Shown piece by piece: positions 9,819-18,970 of a DNA stretch of 43,040 nucleotides. The notes beneath the pieces were generated by a model. The model was not told where the DNA came from, did not search any database, and saw only the letters and a program-made list of their open reading frames with translations. Every line of letters starts with the position of its first letter. Positions within the stretch are counted from its first letter, which is position 1. The stretch is taken from the NCBI GenBank assembly GCA_004213955.1, contig SGZL01000001.1, positions 1 through 43,040 of the forward strand. The letters are read 5' to 3'. This DNA comes from Gammaproteobacteria bacterium (GTDB lineage Bacteria; Pseudomonadota; Gammaproteobacteria; Magnimaribacterales; AG-339-G14). The position numbers were made by a program, and so were the translations under genes.

Positions 9819-10811
9819 ATGACTGATAACTTTGATGCTATAAAAGACTTTCTAACACCAAAAGAAATTCTTGTAGAAGAGATTGACGTAAACCACTCTA
9901 AGATAATTCTTGAGCCACTTGAAAGAGGCTTTGGCCATACTTTAGGTAATGCTCTTCGAAGAATTATCCTTTCTTCAACTCCGGGAGCGGCTATTATCGA
10001 AGCAAAAATTGATGGAGTTTTACACGACTATTCGACCATAGATGGAGTTAAAGAAGATGTTATAAACATCCTTTTGAACTTAAAAGGAATGAGCGTGAAA
10101 TTACTTGATCAAGATGAAGCAGAAATGACTGTAGAGAAGTCAGGTGCTGGAGATTTAACTGCTGGAGATTTTGATTTACCTGCTGGCATTGAAGTTGTTA
10201 ATCCAGATCATAAAATTGCGACTCTCGCAAACAATGGAAAAATAAACATGACCGTTAAAATAAAAAAAGGTAGGGGTTATGTTCCAGTAGATAATACTGC
10301 GGCTTTAACTGGAGAAAATAAAGAAATAGGTTTGCTTAAACTTGACGCATCATATTCTCCAATTAAAAGAGTTTCTTATGAAGTTGATAATACTAGGGTA
10401 GAAAACCGAACGGATCTTGATAAATTAACTTTAGATGTCCAAACCAATGGAACAATTGATCCAGAAGAAATACTAAGGTTAGCTGCAACAATTTTACAAA
10501 GACAATTAATGGCATTTGCTGAGTTAGGTTTTGAAACAGAAGAAGAAGAGGAAGATGAAACACCACCTGTTGATCCCATTATGCTCAGACCTGTTGATGA
10601 ACTTGAGCTTACGGTAAGATCAGCAAACTGTCTGAAAGTTGAAAAAATACATTACATCGGAGATCTTGTTTCAAGAAAAGAATCTGATTTACTCAAGACT
10701 CCTAATTTAGGAAGAAAATCATTGAATGAAATCAAAGACGTTCTGGCTGCTCGCGGTTTAGCTCTGGGATTAGAACTTGATAATTGGCCTCCTTCAAATA
10801 TTGAAAATTAA
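9819..10811 (+). CDS. rpoA: DNA-directed RNA polymerase subunit alpha
   Basis: The alpha subunit dimerises to assemble RNA polymerase and contacts UP elements and activators through its C-terminal domain. The 330-residue product (E. coli 329) shows the dimerisation motif [19 protein letters not shown]-like block (about residues 33-51), an acidic linker rich in E/D near 240-252, and the alpha-CTD with [10 protein letters not shown], whose arginine corresponds to E. coli R265, and [11 protein letters not shown]. The preceding gap of 20 bases, the largest in the cluster, holds a GAGGTAA ribosome-binding site. Confidence 0.98.
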   Translation: MTDNFDAIKDFLTPKEILVEEIDVNHSKIILEPLERGFGHTLGNALRRIILSSTPGAAIIEAKIDGVLHDYSTIDGVKEDVINILLNLKGMSVKLLDQDEAEMTVEKSGAGDLTAGDFDLPAGIEVVNPDHKIATLANNGKINMTVKIKKGRGYVPVDNTAALTGENKEIGLLKLDASYSPIKRVSYEVDNTRVENRTDLDKLTLDVQTNGTIDPEEILRLAATILQRQLMAFAELGFETEEEEEDETPPVDPIMLRPVDELELTVRSANCLKVEKIHYIGDLVSRKESDLLKTPNLGRKSLNEIKDVLAARGLALGLELDNWPPSNIEN

Positions 10812-11197
10812 TGAGACATCTTAAAACAGGAAGAAAATTTGGCAGAAACAGCGCTAACAGAAAAGCGTTGTTCAAAAATCTTTCTATTTCTTTAATTGAA
10901 CATGAGGCAATTAAAACGACATTGCCTAAAGCTAAAGAACTAAGAGGTTATGTTGAACCTTTGATAACATTAGCTAAAAATGACTCTGTATCTAATAGAC
11001 GATTGGCATTCGCTAAAATTAGGAATAAAGACGCCGTAGGAAAACTTTTTTCAGATATTGGGCCAAGATATAAAGAGCGTCCAGGAGGATATTTAAGAAT
11101 TATTAAAATGACTCCTAGGGCCGGAGATGCTGCGCCTATGGCTTTTGTTGAATTAGTCGATAAAAAATCAGAAGATAAAATTGAAGAAAGCCCTTAA
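10811..11197 (+). CDS. rplQ: 50S ribosomal protein L17
   Basis: L17 lies near the tunnel exit. The 128-residue product (E. coli 127) starts [20 protein letters not shown] and has the conserved [22 protein letters not shown] at about residues 95-116 (read in two parts). It overlaps the rpoA stop as TAATG and closes the cluster. The convergent uvrA stop lies only two bases downstream, so there is no dedicated terminator space. Confidence 0.97.
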   Translation: MRHLKTGRKFGRNSANRKALFKNLSISLIEHEAIKTTLPKAKELRGYVEPLITLAKNDSVSNRRLAFAKIRNKDAVGKLFSDIGPRYKERPGGYLRIIKMTPRAGDAAPMAFVELVDKKSEDKIEESP

Positions 11198-11199
11198 GC

Positions 11200-14001
11200 T
11201 TATAAAAATTTTCCTGTATGTGAATTTTTAGATTTTTTTAAATCTTCTTTAGTTCCTTTAGCTACAATCTTTCCACCATTTTTTCCTCCTTCGGGACCAA
11301 TATCAATAATCCAATCGGAATTTTTAATAACATCTAGATTGTGCTCTATAACAACTATGGAATTACCTTGCGATTTTAATTTATCTAAAACTTTTAACAA
11401 AAGAGACACGTCATGAAAATGCAAGCCTGTAGTAGGCTCATCAAGTAAATACATTGTTTTACCTGTTGCAACTTTAGATAGTTCTTTAGCTAATTTTACT
11501 CTTTGAGCTTCGCCACCGGACAGGGTGGTTGCCGATTGACCAAGTCTTACATATCCCAATCCAACATCGTTTAAAGTTGCTAACTTTCTTTTAATTATTG
11601 GTACAGCATCAAAAAACTTAAGTGCTTGTTCTACTGTTAGATCTAAAACTTCAGAAATATTTTTTCCTTTAAATTTTATACTTAGCGTCTCTTCGTTATA
11701 TCTTGCCCCATTACAAACATCACACTTTACGTAAACATCTGGAAGAAAATGCATTTCTACTTTTATCATGCCATCACCTTGACATGCTTCGCATCTCCCA
11801 CCCTTTACATTGAAACTAAATCGTCCAGGTTTATATCCTCTGGATCGTGCATCTTGCGTCTCTGCAAATAGTTCCCTTATAGGTGTAAATATGCCTGTAT
11901 AAGTAACTGGATTTGATCTTGGAGTTCTCCCAATTGGACTTTGACTTATATCAATTATTTTATCTATGTATTCTAGGCCTTGAATTTTCTTGAAAGGTTT
12001 TGAAATTAAATTCGACTTATTAAGTTTATTACTGATTGCTGGAAATAATGTTTGATTAATTAAAGTAGATTTTCCAGACCCAGAAACGCCAGTAATGCAA
12101 ACAAGATTGCCTAAGGGAATCTTTAAATCTACATTTTTTAAGTTGTTTCCAGTACATCCTGAAATTTCAATAAACTCATTTGAATTAATTGAAAGACTTT
12201 TTTCTATCTCAATCTTCTTTTTTCCAGAAATATATTCTCCAGTTAAGGAACCGTTATTTCCAATCAATTTGTTGAAAGTCCCCGAAAAACAGACTTCTCC
12301 TCCATGGACTCCTGCTCCTGGACCTATATCTATTATATGGTCAGCTGCTTCTATAGTTTCCTGATCATGTTCTACAACTACAACGGTATTTCCAAGATCT
12401 CTTAATTTTTTTAAAGTAGATAGAAGCTTAGAATTATCTCTTTGATGAAGACCTATTGATGGCTCATCTAATATGTAAGTCACTCCCACAAGACCGGCAC
12501 CTATTTGACTTGCTAATCTAATTCTTTGAGCCTCACCTCCGCTGAGAGATTCCGCGCTTCTAGATAGATTGAGATAATTTAAGCCCACATCTACTAAAAA
12601 GTTTAATCTCTCAATAATCTCTTTAATTATTTTTTCAGCAATTTTACCTTTTGCGCCTTTAAGTTTAAGTTTTTTAAAGAATAGAAAAGCCTCTTCAATG
12701 GTTAACTCTGAAATATCAGGAAGAGAAAAATCTTCAATAAAAACATTACGAGCCGTTTCATTTAATCTGGTACCACCGCAAGAAGAGCATGGCTTTAGAG
12801 TCATGAATTTAGCCATATCTTCTCTTATCAGAGATGAATCAGATTCTTGATATTTCCTAAGTATTCTGTTCAGAACTCCTTCAAATGGCCTTACTATTTC
12901 TATTCTTCTCCCTCTCTTTGAGGTGTAACTGAAATCTACGTCTTCAATACCACTTCCTTCTAGCACAATTTTTTTTATACTTTCAGACAAGTTTTCGAAA
13001 GGTTCATCCAAAGAAAAATTGAAATGTTTACTTACACATCTGAGTAAGTAATGTCTATACATGTGATTTATGTCCCAACCTCTAATGGCACCTTGATTCA
13101 AACTAAATTCTGGTTTCGAAACAACTTTTAGAATATCTATCTCAGCCTTTGTTCCCAGGCCATCACAGGACATACAAGCACCAGTCGGACTATTAAAAGA
13201 AAAAAGTCTTGGTTCTAACTCGGGAATACTATATCCACATATAGAACACGCCATTTGAGTCGAATAAGATGTCTTTTTTTTCGGATCGTCAGCTGCAACT
13301 ATATCAACAAGACCATTTGTTTCGGCTAAAGAAGTTTCAATTGACTGAACTAGTCTAGTTTTGTTTTCGATTTTTGCAGAAGTTCTGTCAACAACAATAC
13401 TAATGTTGTGTTTTTTATTTTTTTCAAGTTTCGGTAAATCAACGATATCATAAATTTTCCCATTGACACTCAACCTAACGTATCCTTTTACTTTCAGCTC
13501 TTCAAAAAGTCCAACATGTTCACCTTTTTGTTCCTTTATCAAGGGAGCTAAAATCAATATTCTCTCATCCTTAAAGTTTTTCAACACATTCTTTAGAATT
13601 TGGTCAATACTTTGACCTTCAAGAGAAATTCCGTGATCCGGACATTTAGGAGTTCCGGTTCTTGCCCATAGAAGTCTAAGATAATCATGAATTTCTGTAA
13701 CCGTTCCAACTGTTGATCTAGGGTTATGAGAAGTAGATTTTTGCTCAATTGAAATCGCTGGAGAGAGACCTTCAACAGTATCTACATCTGGTTTATCCAT
13801 TACGGACAAAAATTGTCTTGCGTAAGCTGATAAAGATTCAACATAACGTCTTTGGCCCTCTGCGAAAAGAGTATCGAATGCCAATGAGGATTTTCCAGAA
13901 CCAGAAAGACCAGTAATTACCGTTAATTTATCTCTGGGAATTGAAATATCAATATTTTTTAAGTTATGTTGTCTTGCACCTTTTACATTTATATATTTCA
14001 T
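11200..14001 (-). CDS. uvrA: Excinuclease ABC subunit A
   Basis: UvrA is the damage-sensing ATPase of nucleotide excision repair, acting as a dimer with UvrB. The 933-residue product (E. coli 940) has two ABC ATPase halves. The first Walker A, GLSGSGKS, is at residues 31-38 and a second, GVSGSGKST, near 637. Two LSGGEAQR signature motifs and two zinc modules are also present: CSIC...CMSC near 253-283 and CEAC...CDVC near 737-766. All key cysteines are present. It is divergent from ssb, as in E. coli, but the 71-base spacer lacks a recognisable LexA box. Confidence 0.98.
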   Translation of the reverse strand: MKYINVKGARQHNLKNIDISIPRDKLTVITGLSGSGKSSLAFDTLFAEGQRRYVESLSAYARQFLSVMDKPDVDTVEGLSPAISIEQKSTSHNPRSTVGTVTEIHDYLRLLWARTGTPKCPDHGISLEGQSIDQILKNVLKNFKDERILILAPLIKEQKGEHVGLFEELKVKGYVRLSVNGKIYDIVDLPKLEKNKKHNISIVVDRTSAKIENKTRLVQSIETSLAETNGLVDIVAADDPKKKTSYSTQMACSICGYSIPELEPRLFSFNSPTGACMSCDGLGTKAEIDILKVVSKPEFSLNQGAIRGWDINHMYRHYLLRCVSKHFNFSLDEPFENLSESIKKIVLEGSGIEDVDFSYTSKRGRRIEIVRPFEGVLNRILRKYQESDSSLIREDMAKFMTLKPCSSCGGTRLNETARNVFIEDFSLPDISELTIEEAFLFFKKLKLKGAKGKIAEKIIKEIIERLNFLVDVGLNYLNLSRSAESLSGGEAQRIRLASQIGAGLVGVTYILDEPSIGLHQRDNSKLLSTLKKLRDLGNTVVVVEHDQETIEAADHIIDIGPGAGVHGGEVCFSGTFNKLIGNNGSLTGEYISGKKKIEIEKSLSINSNEFIEISGCTGNNLKNVDLKIPLGNLVCITGVSGSGKSTLINQTLFPAISNKLNKSNLISKPFKKIQGLEYIDKIIDISQSPIGRTPRSNPVTYTGIFTPIRELFAETQDARSRGYKPGRFSFNVKGGRCEACQGDGMIKVEMHFLPDVYVKCDVCNGARYNEETLSIKFKGKNISEVLDLTVEQALKFFDAVPIIKRKLATLNDVGLGYVRLGQSATTLSGGEAQRVKLAKELSKVATGKTMYLLDEPTTGLHFHDVSLLLKVLDKLKSQGNSIVVIEHNLDVIKNSDWIIDIGPEGGKNGGKIVAKGTKEDLKKSKNSHTGKFL

Positions 14002-14072
14002 TTAATTGAATCTTCTTTAAACTTAGTATTTAATCAAACAATAATTATTATGACATCAATGTTGAGAAAATA

Positions 14073-14492
14073 ATGGCAAGTATAAATAAGGTTATATTAC
14101 TTGGTAATCTAGGAGCAGATCCTGAAATAAGATATACCGCTGGAGGAGATGCTGTGGCAACTGTTTCAGTTGCTACTTCGAGTTCTTGGAATGACAAGCA
14201 ATCTGGAGAAAAACGTGAAAAAACTGAATGGCACAGAGTAGTTTTTTTTAGAAGACTGGCAGAAGTTGTAGGAGAGTATTTAAAAAAAGGTTCCTCGATT
14301 TATGTTGAAGGGCAATTACAAACTAATTCTTATGAAGATAAAAATTCAGGAGAAAGAAAATTTTCTACCCAAATTGTTGCTAGAGAGATGCAAATGCTTG
14401 GCTCTAGAAATAGTATGGAAGGTCAGCAAGATAGTTCCCAGGAAATGCAGTCTCAAGAGCCTCCATCATTCGACGACGAAATTCCTTTTTAA
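14073..14492 (+). CDS. ssb: Single-stranded DNA-binding protein
   Basis: SSB coats single-stranded DNA in replication and repair and recruits partners through its acidic C-terminal tip. The 139-residue product has an N-terminal OB fold (about residues 1-110; [18 protein letters not shown], then [19 protein letters not shown]), a short glutamine-rich linker, and the intact partner-binding tip DDEIPF. The linker is much shorter than in E. coli SSB (178 residues). It is divergent from uvrA, and its stop codon overlaps the convergent fabB stop by three bases. Confidence 0.97.
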   Translation: MASINKVILLGNLGADPEIRYTAGGDAVATVSVATSSSWNDKQSGEKREKTEWHRVVFFRRLAEVVGEYLKKGSSIYVEGQLQTNSYEDKNSGERKFSTQIVAREMQMLGSRNSMEGQQDSSQEMQSQEPPSFDDEIPF

Positions 14493-15706
14493 GAATATCT
14501 TCTTATAATTAAACTTGCGTTGGTCCCTCCAAATCCAAAGCTGTTAGACATAAATGTCTCAAAATTTTCTTGGTCTTTATAATTTTTAGAAAGCTTAATT
14601 CCTTCGGATTCAGAAATAGCTGATTCTATATTTATTGATTCAGCAATGTAATTGCCTTTTAGCATTAATAAACTATAGATACACTCAAGCACTCCAGCAG
14701 CGCCAAGAGCGTGTCCAGTCTGTGATTTTGTTGATCCTATTATAGGTGGATTCTTGAAAACTTCTTTTATTGCTAAAAGTTCAGTTGGATCGCCAGCCGG
14801 GGTTGAGGTTCCATGAGCATTTAAATAATCTACTGTTTCTTGATTACTCATTTTCAAAGCGTTTCGCATACAGCTAATTGCACCTTCCCCAGAAGGAGAA
14901 ACCATATCTTCGCCATCAGAGGTAGCGGAATAACCAATTATTTCTCCATATATTTTTGAATTCCTTTCAAGCGCGTGATTTAGTTCTTCTAAAACAACCA
15001 TTCCACCTCCAGCAGCAATTACAAAACCATCTCTATTTTCGTCAAAAGGCCTAGAAGCCTTATCAGGAGAATCATTGAAACCGCTTGATAAAGCACCCAT
15101 AGCATCGAACATCATAGACTGTGTCCAATGCTCATCCTCTCCACCACCAGCTAGAACTATGTCCTGATTACCAAGAATAATCTGTTCAAAGGCATTGCCA
15201 ATACAGTGAGCACTCGTAGAACAAGCAGAAGATATAGAATAGTTTATTCCTTTTATTCCCAAGAAAGTTGCCAAGCAAGCTGAGACCGTACTCCCCATTG
15301 TTTGAGTAACTCTGTAAGGACCAATCCTTCTAACTCCTCGTTCTCTTGAAATGTCAGCTGCTTCTACCTGACTGCGTGATGAAGCACCTCCTGAACCAGC
15401 AATTATTCCCAATCTACCGTTAAAATTTTCTTTTTTTAAATTTGCATCCTTGATCGCTTCTTCAGCACTTAAAAAAGAATAAGCAGCAGTTTCCCCCATG
15501 AATCTCATTAATTTTCTATCAATCATCTCGGATAAAGGAATATCAATTGAGCCAGCTATATTAGATCGCATCCCTAAATCCTTATACTCCTGCTTAAAAG
15601 AAATTCCAGATTTCCCTTTAATTAAAGATTCATCTATTTCGCTAATATTTTTGCCTATTGGAGAAACAGCACCTATGCCAGTTATAACTACTCTTTTTTT
15701 CTCCAT
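14489..15706 (-). CDS. fabB: Beta-ketoacyl-ACP synthase I
   Basis: FabB condenses malonyl-ACP with acyl-ACP and is required to elongate the cis-3-decenoyl intermediate made by FabA, giving unsaturated fatty acids. The 405-residue thiolase-fold product (E. coli 406) has the complete Cys-His-His active site: C162 in [10 protein letters not shown]298 in [11 protein letters not shown], and H332 in [11 protein letters not shown]. It follows fabA by one base on the same strand, the classical fabAB pair, which supports FabB over the related FabF. Confidence 0.96.
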   Translation of the reverse strand: MEKKRVVITGIGAVSPIGKNISEIDESLIKGKSGISFKQEYKDLGMRSNIAGSIDIPLSEMIDRKLMRFMGETAAYSFLSAEEAIKDANLKKENFNGRLGIIAGSGGASSRSQVEAADISRERGVRRIGPYRVTQTMGSTVSACLATFLGIKGINYSISSACSTSAHCIGNAFEQIILGNQDIVLAGGGEDEHWTQSMMFDAMGALSSGFNDSPDKASRPFDENRDGFVIAAGGGMVVLEELNHALERNSKIYGEIIGYSATSDGEDMVSPSGEGAISCMRNALKMSNQETVDYLNAHGTSTPAGDPTELLAIKEVFKNPPIIGSTKSQTGHALGAAGVLECIYSLLMLKGNYIAESINIESAISESEGIKLSKNYKDQENFETFMSNSFGFGGTNASLIIRRYS

Positions 15707-15707
15707 T

Positions 15708-16235
15708 TTAAAAACTTGAGGGATCTTTAAATAAACCCACTCTTAAATTTTTTGCAGTATATATTTCTTTATCATCAACGAACATTTTTCCATCAGCAAA
15801 ACCAACTACTAATTTTTGTTTTCTAATTCTTTTAATACTTATTTCGTACTTCACTATCTTAGCTTTCGGTAGTACTTGTCCAAAAAATTTTACTTCTCCA
15901 GCTCCCAAAGCTCTTCCGATGCCAGGATTTCCATCCCATAACAAATAAAATCCTAATAATTGCCACATTGCGTCTAACCCTAAACATCCAGGCATTACGG
16001 GGTCTCCTGTGAAATGGCAACCAAAAAACCATAATTCTGGATTGATATCTAATTCTCCAACTAAGTATCCGTTTTCAAAATCACCTTCATATGAGTTAAT
16101 TTTTGAAATTCTATCGATCATTAGCATTTCATTATTTGGCAACTTCCCATTTTCATTACCAAATAAACCGCCTCTAGAGCAGATTAACAATTTCTCTTTA
16201 TCGTAGCTATTTTCTTGTGTAAATTTTAAACTCAC
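15708..16235 (-). CDS. fabA: 3-hydroxydecanoyl-ACP dehydratase/isomerase
   Basis: FabA dehydrates 3-hydroxydecanoyl-ACP and isomerises trans-2 to cis-3 decenoyl-ACP, the committed step of oxygen-independent unsaturated fatty acid synthesis. The 175-residue hot-dog protein (E. coli 172) has the catalytic histidine H74 in [13 protein letters not shown] and aspartate D88 in [10 protein letters not shown], and ends like E. coli FabA ([10 protein letters not shown]). The start is GTG at 16235; it aligns with the E. coli start, while the ATG two bases upstream runs straight into TGA. No clear FabR or FadR operator was recognised. Confidence 0.96.
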   Translation of the reverse strand: MSLKFTQENSYDKEKLLICSRGGLFGNENGKLPNNEMLMIDRISKINSYEGDFENGYLVGELDINPELWFFGCHFTGDPVMPGCLGLDAMWQLLGFYLLWDGNPGIGRALGAGEVKFFGQVLPKAKIVKYEISIKRIRKQKLVVGFADGKMFVDDKEIYTAKNLRVGLFKDPSSF

Positions 16236-16262
16236 ATTTTTATTTTACAGTATTTGAAAACA

Positions 16263-16291
16263 TTGCGAGTATTGTATTAATTAGATAATAT
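16263..16291 (+). promoter_or_regulatory. Probable sigma-70 promoter for rplU-rpmA-obgE-proB
   Basis: TTGCGA at 16263-16268 and TAATAT at 16286-16291 are separated by 17 bases in the fabA/rplU divergent spacer. The predicted transcription start would leave a leader of roughly 15 bases before rplU. This is a consensus match by eye; an overlapping GATAAT with 15-base spacing is an alternative minus-10. Confidence 0.5.
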
Positions 16292-16313
16292 GCACTCCTT
16301 TTTATAAACAGAA

Positions 16314-16628
16314 ATGAATTACGCAGTCATTAAAACAGGCGGAAAACAGCACAAGGTTGAGGAGGGCGAAATAATCTCTATTGAGAAACTAAATGCTGGA
16401 GAAGGCGATAAGGTTGAATTTGAAGAAGTATTGGCCATAAAAGCTGATGGAAAACTCCAAGTCGGCACACCAGTATTAGATGGAGCTAAGGTCACTGGTA
16501 CTGTTCTTTCACAAGAAAAAGATAAAAAAGTTGTAATTATTAAAATGAGAAGAAGACAGGATTATAGAAGTAAGCAGGGGCATCGACAAAAACTAACTAA
16601 AGTAAAAATTGATTCAATTAAAATTTAA
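16314..16628 (+). CDS. rplU: 50S ribosomal protein L21
   Basis: L21 binds 23S rRNA in the 50S body. The 104-residue product (E. coli 103) begins [18 protein letters not shown] and carries the family signature [16 protein letters not shown] at about residues 77-92. It is first in an rplU-rpmA-obgE-proB operon and lies behind a plausible promoter. It runs divergently from fabA. Confidence 0.97.
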   Translation: MNYAVIKTGGKQHKVEEGEIISIEKLNAGEGDKVEFEEVLAIKADGKLQVGTPVLDGAKVTGTVLSQEKDKKVVIIKMRRRQDYRSKQGHRQKLTKVKIDSIKI

Positions 16629-16630
16629 CT

Positions 16631-16891
16631 ATGGCACATAAGAAAGCTGGTGGAAGTACCAGAAACGGTAGAGATTCAAATCCAAAGTATTTAGGAGTTA
16701 AAGCTTATGGAGGTCAGAAAGTAACTGCAGGATCTATTATTGTTAGACAAAGAGGCACAAAATTTCACCCTGGAGAAAACGTTGGAATTGGAAAAGACCA
16801 TACATTATTTGCCAAACGAGCTGGCGAAGTTAAATTCATTAAAAAGGGAAAAAGCCTCAAGCAATTCGTCAATATCACCCTGACCGAGTAA
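16631..16891 (+). CDS. rpmA: 50S ribosomal protein L27
   Basis: L27 reaches the peptidyl-transferase centre with its N-terminal tail. The 86-residue product (E. coli 85) begins [16 protein letters not shown], without the cleavable N-terminal extension seen in Firmicutes. The signature [14 protein letters not shown] is at about residues 50-63. It lies two bases after rplU. Confidence 0.98.
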   Translation: MAHKKAGGSTRNGRDSNPKYLGVKAYGGQKVTAGSIIVRQRGTKFHPGENVGIGKDHTLFAKRAGEVKFIKKGKSLKQFVNITLTE

Positions 16892-16895
16892 TCTA

Positions 16896-17903
16896 ATGAG
16901 CTTCATCGACGAAGCATCTATCGAAATTATCGCCGGTAAAGGTGGTAATGGGTGCTTAAGCTTCAGAAGAGAAAAATTTATACCAAAAGGCGGACCTGAT
17001 GGCGGAGATGGCGGCCGAGGCGGTAGTATAATTTTTCTGGCAGAAAAGTCCTTAACTACTCTTCAAGATTTTAAATTGCAAACTCGATATCAAGCCAAAA
17101 ATGGAGGCAATGGTCAGGGAAGAGATAAACATGGTAAAGACGCGCCAAGTACTTTCTTAAAGGTTCCAATTGGAACACAAATTATTAATGAACAAACAGA
17201 TGAAATTATATGCGACATAACATCCTATGAAGATACTTTTGAAATTGCATCGGGAGGTAAAGGAGGTATGGGAAATGCTAGATTTAAATCTTCTACTAAT
17301 AGAGCGCCAAGAAAAACAACAGATGGGTTAAGTGGAGAAAAATTATCAATTAAATTAGAGCTAAAAGTTTTAGCCGACGTAGGCTTATTAGGATTACCAA
17401 ATGCTGGAAAATCAACTTTCATTTCTGTTGTGTCTTCTGCTAAACCAAAAATAGCAGATTACCCTTTCACAACTTTAAAACCTAATCTTGGGGTTGTGAA
17501 AAATGATTTCTCGTCTTTTGTCATCGCAGATATTCCTGGATTAATTTCTGGAGCATCCTCAGGAGCAGGTTTAGGATTTAAGTTTTTGAAACATTTATCT
17601 AGAGTAAAGCTTTTATTGCATTTAGTTGACCTTAATTCTTTTATTGAAAAGGAATTAATAGAAGATATTAAAAAAATAGAAAAAGAGCTCAAACTTTATG
17701 ACTCTAAACTTTTCAAAACAGATAGATGGATAGTTTTGAATAAAAATGATCTTAATCTTGAAAAATCTAAAATTGTAAAGAATCTTATAGAAATTAACTT
17801 CCCCAATGTTCCCGTGTATAACATATCATCTGTTTCTATGAATGGTATAAAAAAATTAGTAAAAGACATCTCAAAATGGTGTTTAGATAAATCGTCAGAA
17901 TGA
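16896..17903 (+). CDS. obgE: GTPase Obg/CgtA, short form
   Basis: Obg is an essential GTPase involved in 50S maturation and stringent-response control. The 335-residue product has the glycine-rich Obg fold (residues 1-158; GGDGGRGGS and similar) and the G domain from about 160, with G1 GLPNAGKST near 166, G3 DIPGLI, and G4 NKND. E. coli ObgE has 390 residues; the acidic C-terminal extension is absent here. It overlaps proB by four bases (ATGA). Confidence 0.96.
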   Translation: MSFIDEASIEIIAGKGGNGCLSFRREKFIPKGGPDGGDGGRGGSIIFLAEKSLTTLQDFKLQTRYQAKNGGNGQGRDKHGKDAPSTFLKVPIGTQIINEQTDEIICDITSYEDTFEIASGGKGGMGNARFKSSTNRAPRKTTDGLSGEKLSIKLELKVLADVGLLGLPNAGKSTFISVVSSAKPKIADYPFTTLKPNLGVVKNDFSSFVIADIPGLISGASSGAGLGFKFLKHLSRVKLLLHLVDLNSFIEKELIEDIKKIEKELKLYDSKLFKTDRWIVLNKNDLNLEKSKIVKNLIEINFPNVPVYNISSVSMNGIKKLVKDISKWCLDKSSE

Positions 17904-18667
17904 AAATAGTAATTAAAATAGGATCTAGTTTAGTGACTTCTGACTCGGAAATTGTTGACTTATCTTTTTTAAAAACAATTTCTGATCAGATCAACAAAAT
18001 CAAAGATGCAGGTCATGAAGTTATTCTTGTTTCTTCAGGAGCAATAGCCTGTGGGATGAAAACTTGGAATTTAAATAACAGGCCTAAGGAGATAGAAAAA
18101 CTGCAAGCTTTATCTGCTGTGGGGCAAATAGGGCTTATAAACGCTTATCAGGACGAGTTAAAAAAACATGGACTATTTGCGGCGCAAGTACTTTTGAGTC
18201 ATGAGGATTTAAAAGATCCCATTAGATCAGTCAACATAAAAAAAAGTATAAAAAATATTTTAAGTCTGGGAGCAATACCAATAATTAATGAAAATGATTC
18301 TGTTTCAACTGAAGAAATTGAATTTGGTGATAATGATCAATTAAGTGGAGATCTTGCAAAATTGATATGCAGTGAATTACTTATAATCCTTACAGATCAA
18401 GATGGAGTCTTTGATAAAAATCCTGCAACAAATCAAAATGCTAAATTATTAAATGAAATAGAATTTTTGGACCTTGATAGTTTAGAGATTGAATTTGGTA
18501 ATCCAGGAGAATATGGAAGAGGAGGGATGAAAACAAAATTATTGGCTGCAGAAAATTATCTGAATTCAGAAAATAGAATGTTCATTGCTAATGGGAAATC
18601 TAAAAATATCTTATTAGATATTCTTTCAGAAAAAAGGGTGGGAACAATAATAAGATTAACTAATTAA
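17900..18667 (+). CDS. proB: Glutamate 5-kinase lacking the PUA domain
   Basis: ProB phosphorylates glutamate in the first step of proline synthesis. The 255-residue product consists only of the amino-acid-kinase domain: KIGSSLV at the N-terminus, VSSGAIACGM (about residues 45-54), NENDSVSTEEIEFGDND (about 133-149) and GRGGMKTKL near 208. E. coli ProB has 367 residues including a C-terminal PUA domain, which is missing here; kinases without PUA are known. proA is not nearby. It overlaps the convergent rpsT by 12 bases. Confidence 0.93.
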   Translation: MKIVIKIGSSLVTSDSEIVDLSFLKTISDQINKIKDAGHEVILVSSGAIACGMKTWNLNNRPKEIEKLQALSAVGQIGLINAYQDELKKHGLFAAQVLLSHEDLKDPIRSVNIKKSIKNILSLGAIPIINENDSVSTEEIEFGDNDQLSGDLAKLICSELLIILTDQDGVFDKNPATNQNAKLLNEIEFLDLDSLEIEFGNPGEYGRGGMKTKLLAAENYLNSENRMFIANGKSKNILLDILSEKRVGTIIRLTN

Positions 18668-18919
18668 TTTTATATTCTTATTTAATCTAGATTTTTGCCT
18701 TGAAGCACTATTTTTAGTAATAACCTTTTTATTTGCCATTTTATCAATTAATTTTTGGGTCTTTACAAACAAATTAGCGGCTTTATCTTTATCTTTTGCT
18801 TCTATAGCTTGTTCTACGGATCTAATTGCTGTCCTCACGGAAGCTCTTTGAGCGCTTTTTAATTCATTTTTTACAATAGTTTGTCTAGCTCTTTTCTTTG
18901 CTGATTGAATATTTGCCAT
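18656..18919 (-). CDS. rpsT: 30S ribosomal protein S20
   Basis: S20 is a primary binder of the 16S 5' domain. The 87-residue product equals E. coli S20 in length and begins MANIQSAKKRARQ, with the basic helical composition and the motif KKVITKNSASRQKSRLNK near the end. The start is ATG, whereas E. coli uses UUG for autoregulation. Its 3' end overlaps proB from the opposite strand. A strong minus-35 box lies very close upstream. Confidence 0.96.
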   Translation of the reverse strand: MANIQSAKKRARQTIVKNELKSAQRASVRTAIRSVEQAIEAKDKDKAANLFVKTQKLIDKMANKKVITKNSASRQKSRLNKNIKLIS

Positions 18920-18928
18920 AGGGCGGCA

Positions 18929-18957
18929 ATATTGAAGATCGGAGACACTTTTGTCAA
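18929..18957 (-). promoter_or_regulatory. Candidate sigma-70 promoter for rpsT
   Basis: On the minus strand a perfect TTGACA (18952-18957) is followed after 17 bases by CAATAT (18929-18934). A start site about seven bases on would fall near 18922, only about three bases before the rpsT ATG at 18919, implying a nearly leaderless message. The minus-10 is weak (three of six consensus bases), so the exact element is uncertain. Confidence 0.42.
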
Positions 18958-18970
18958 CCGTAAAATAAAT

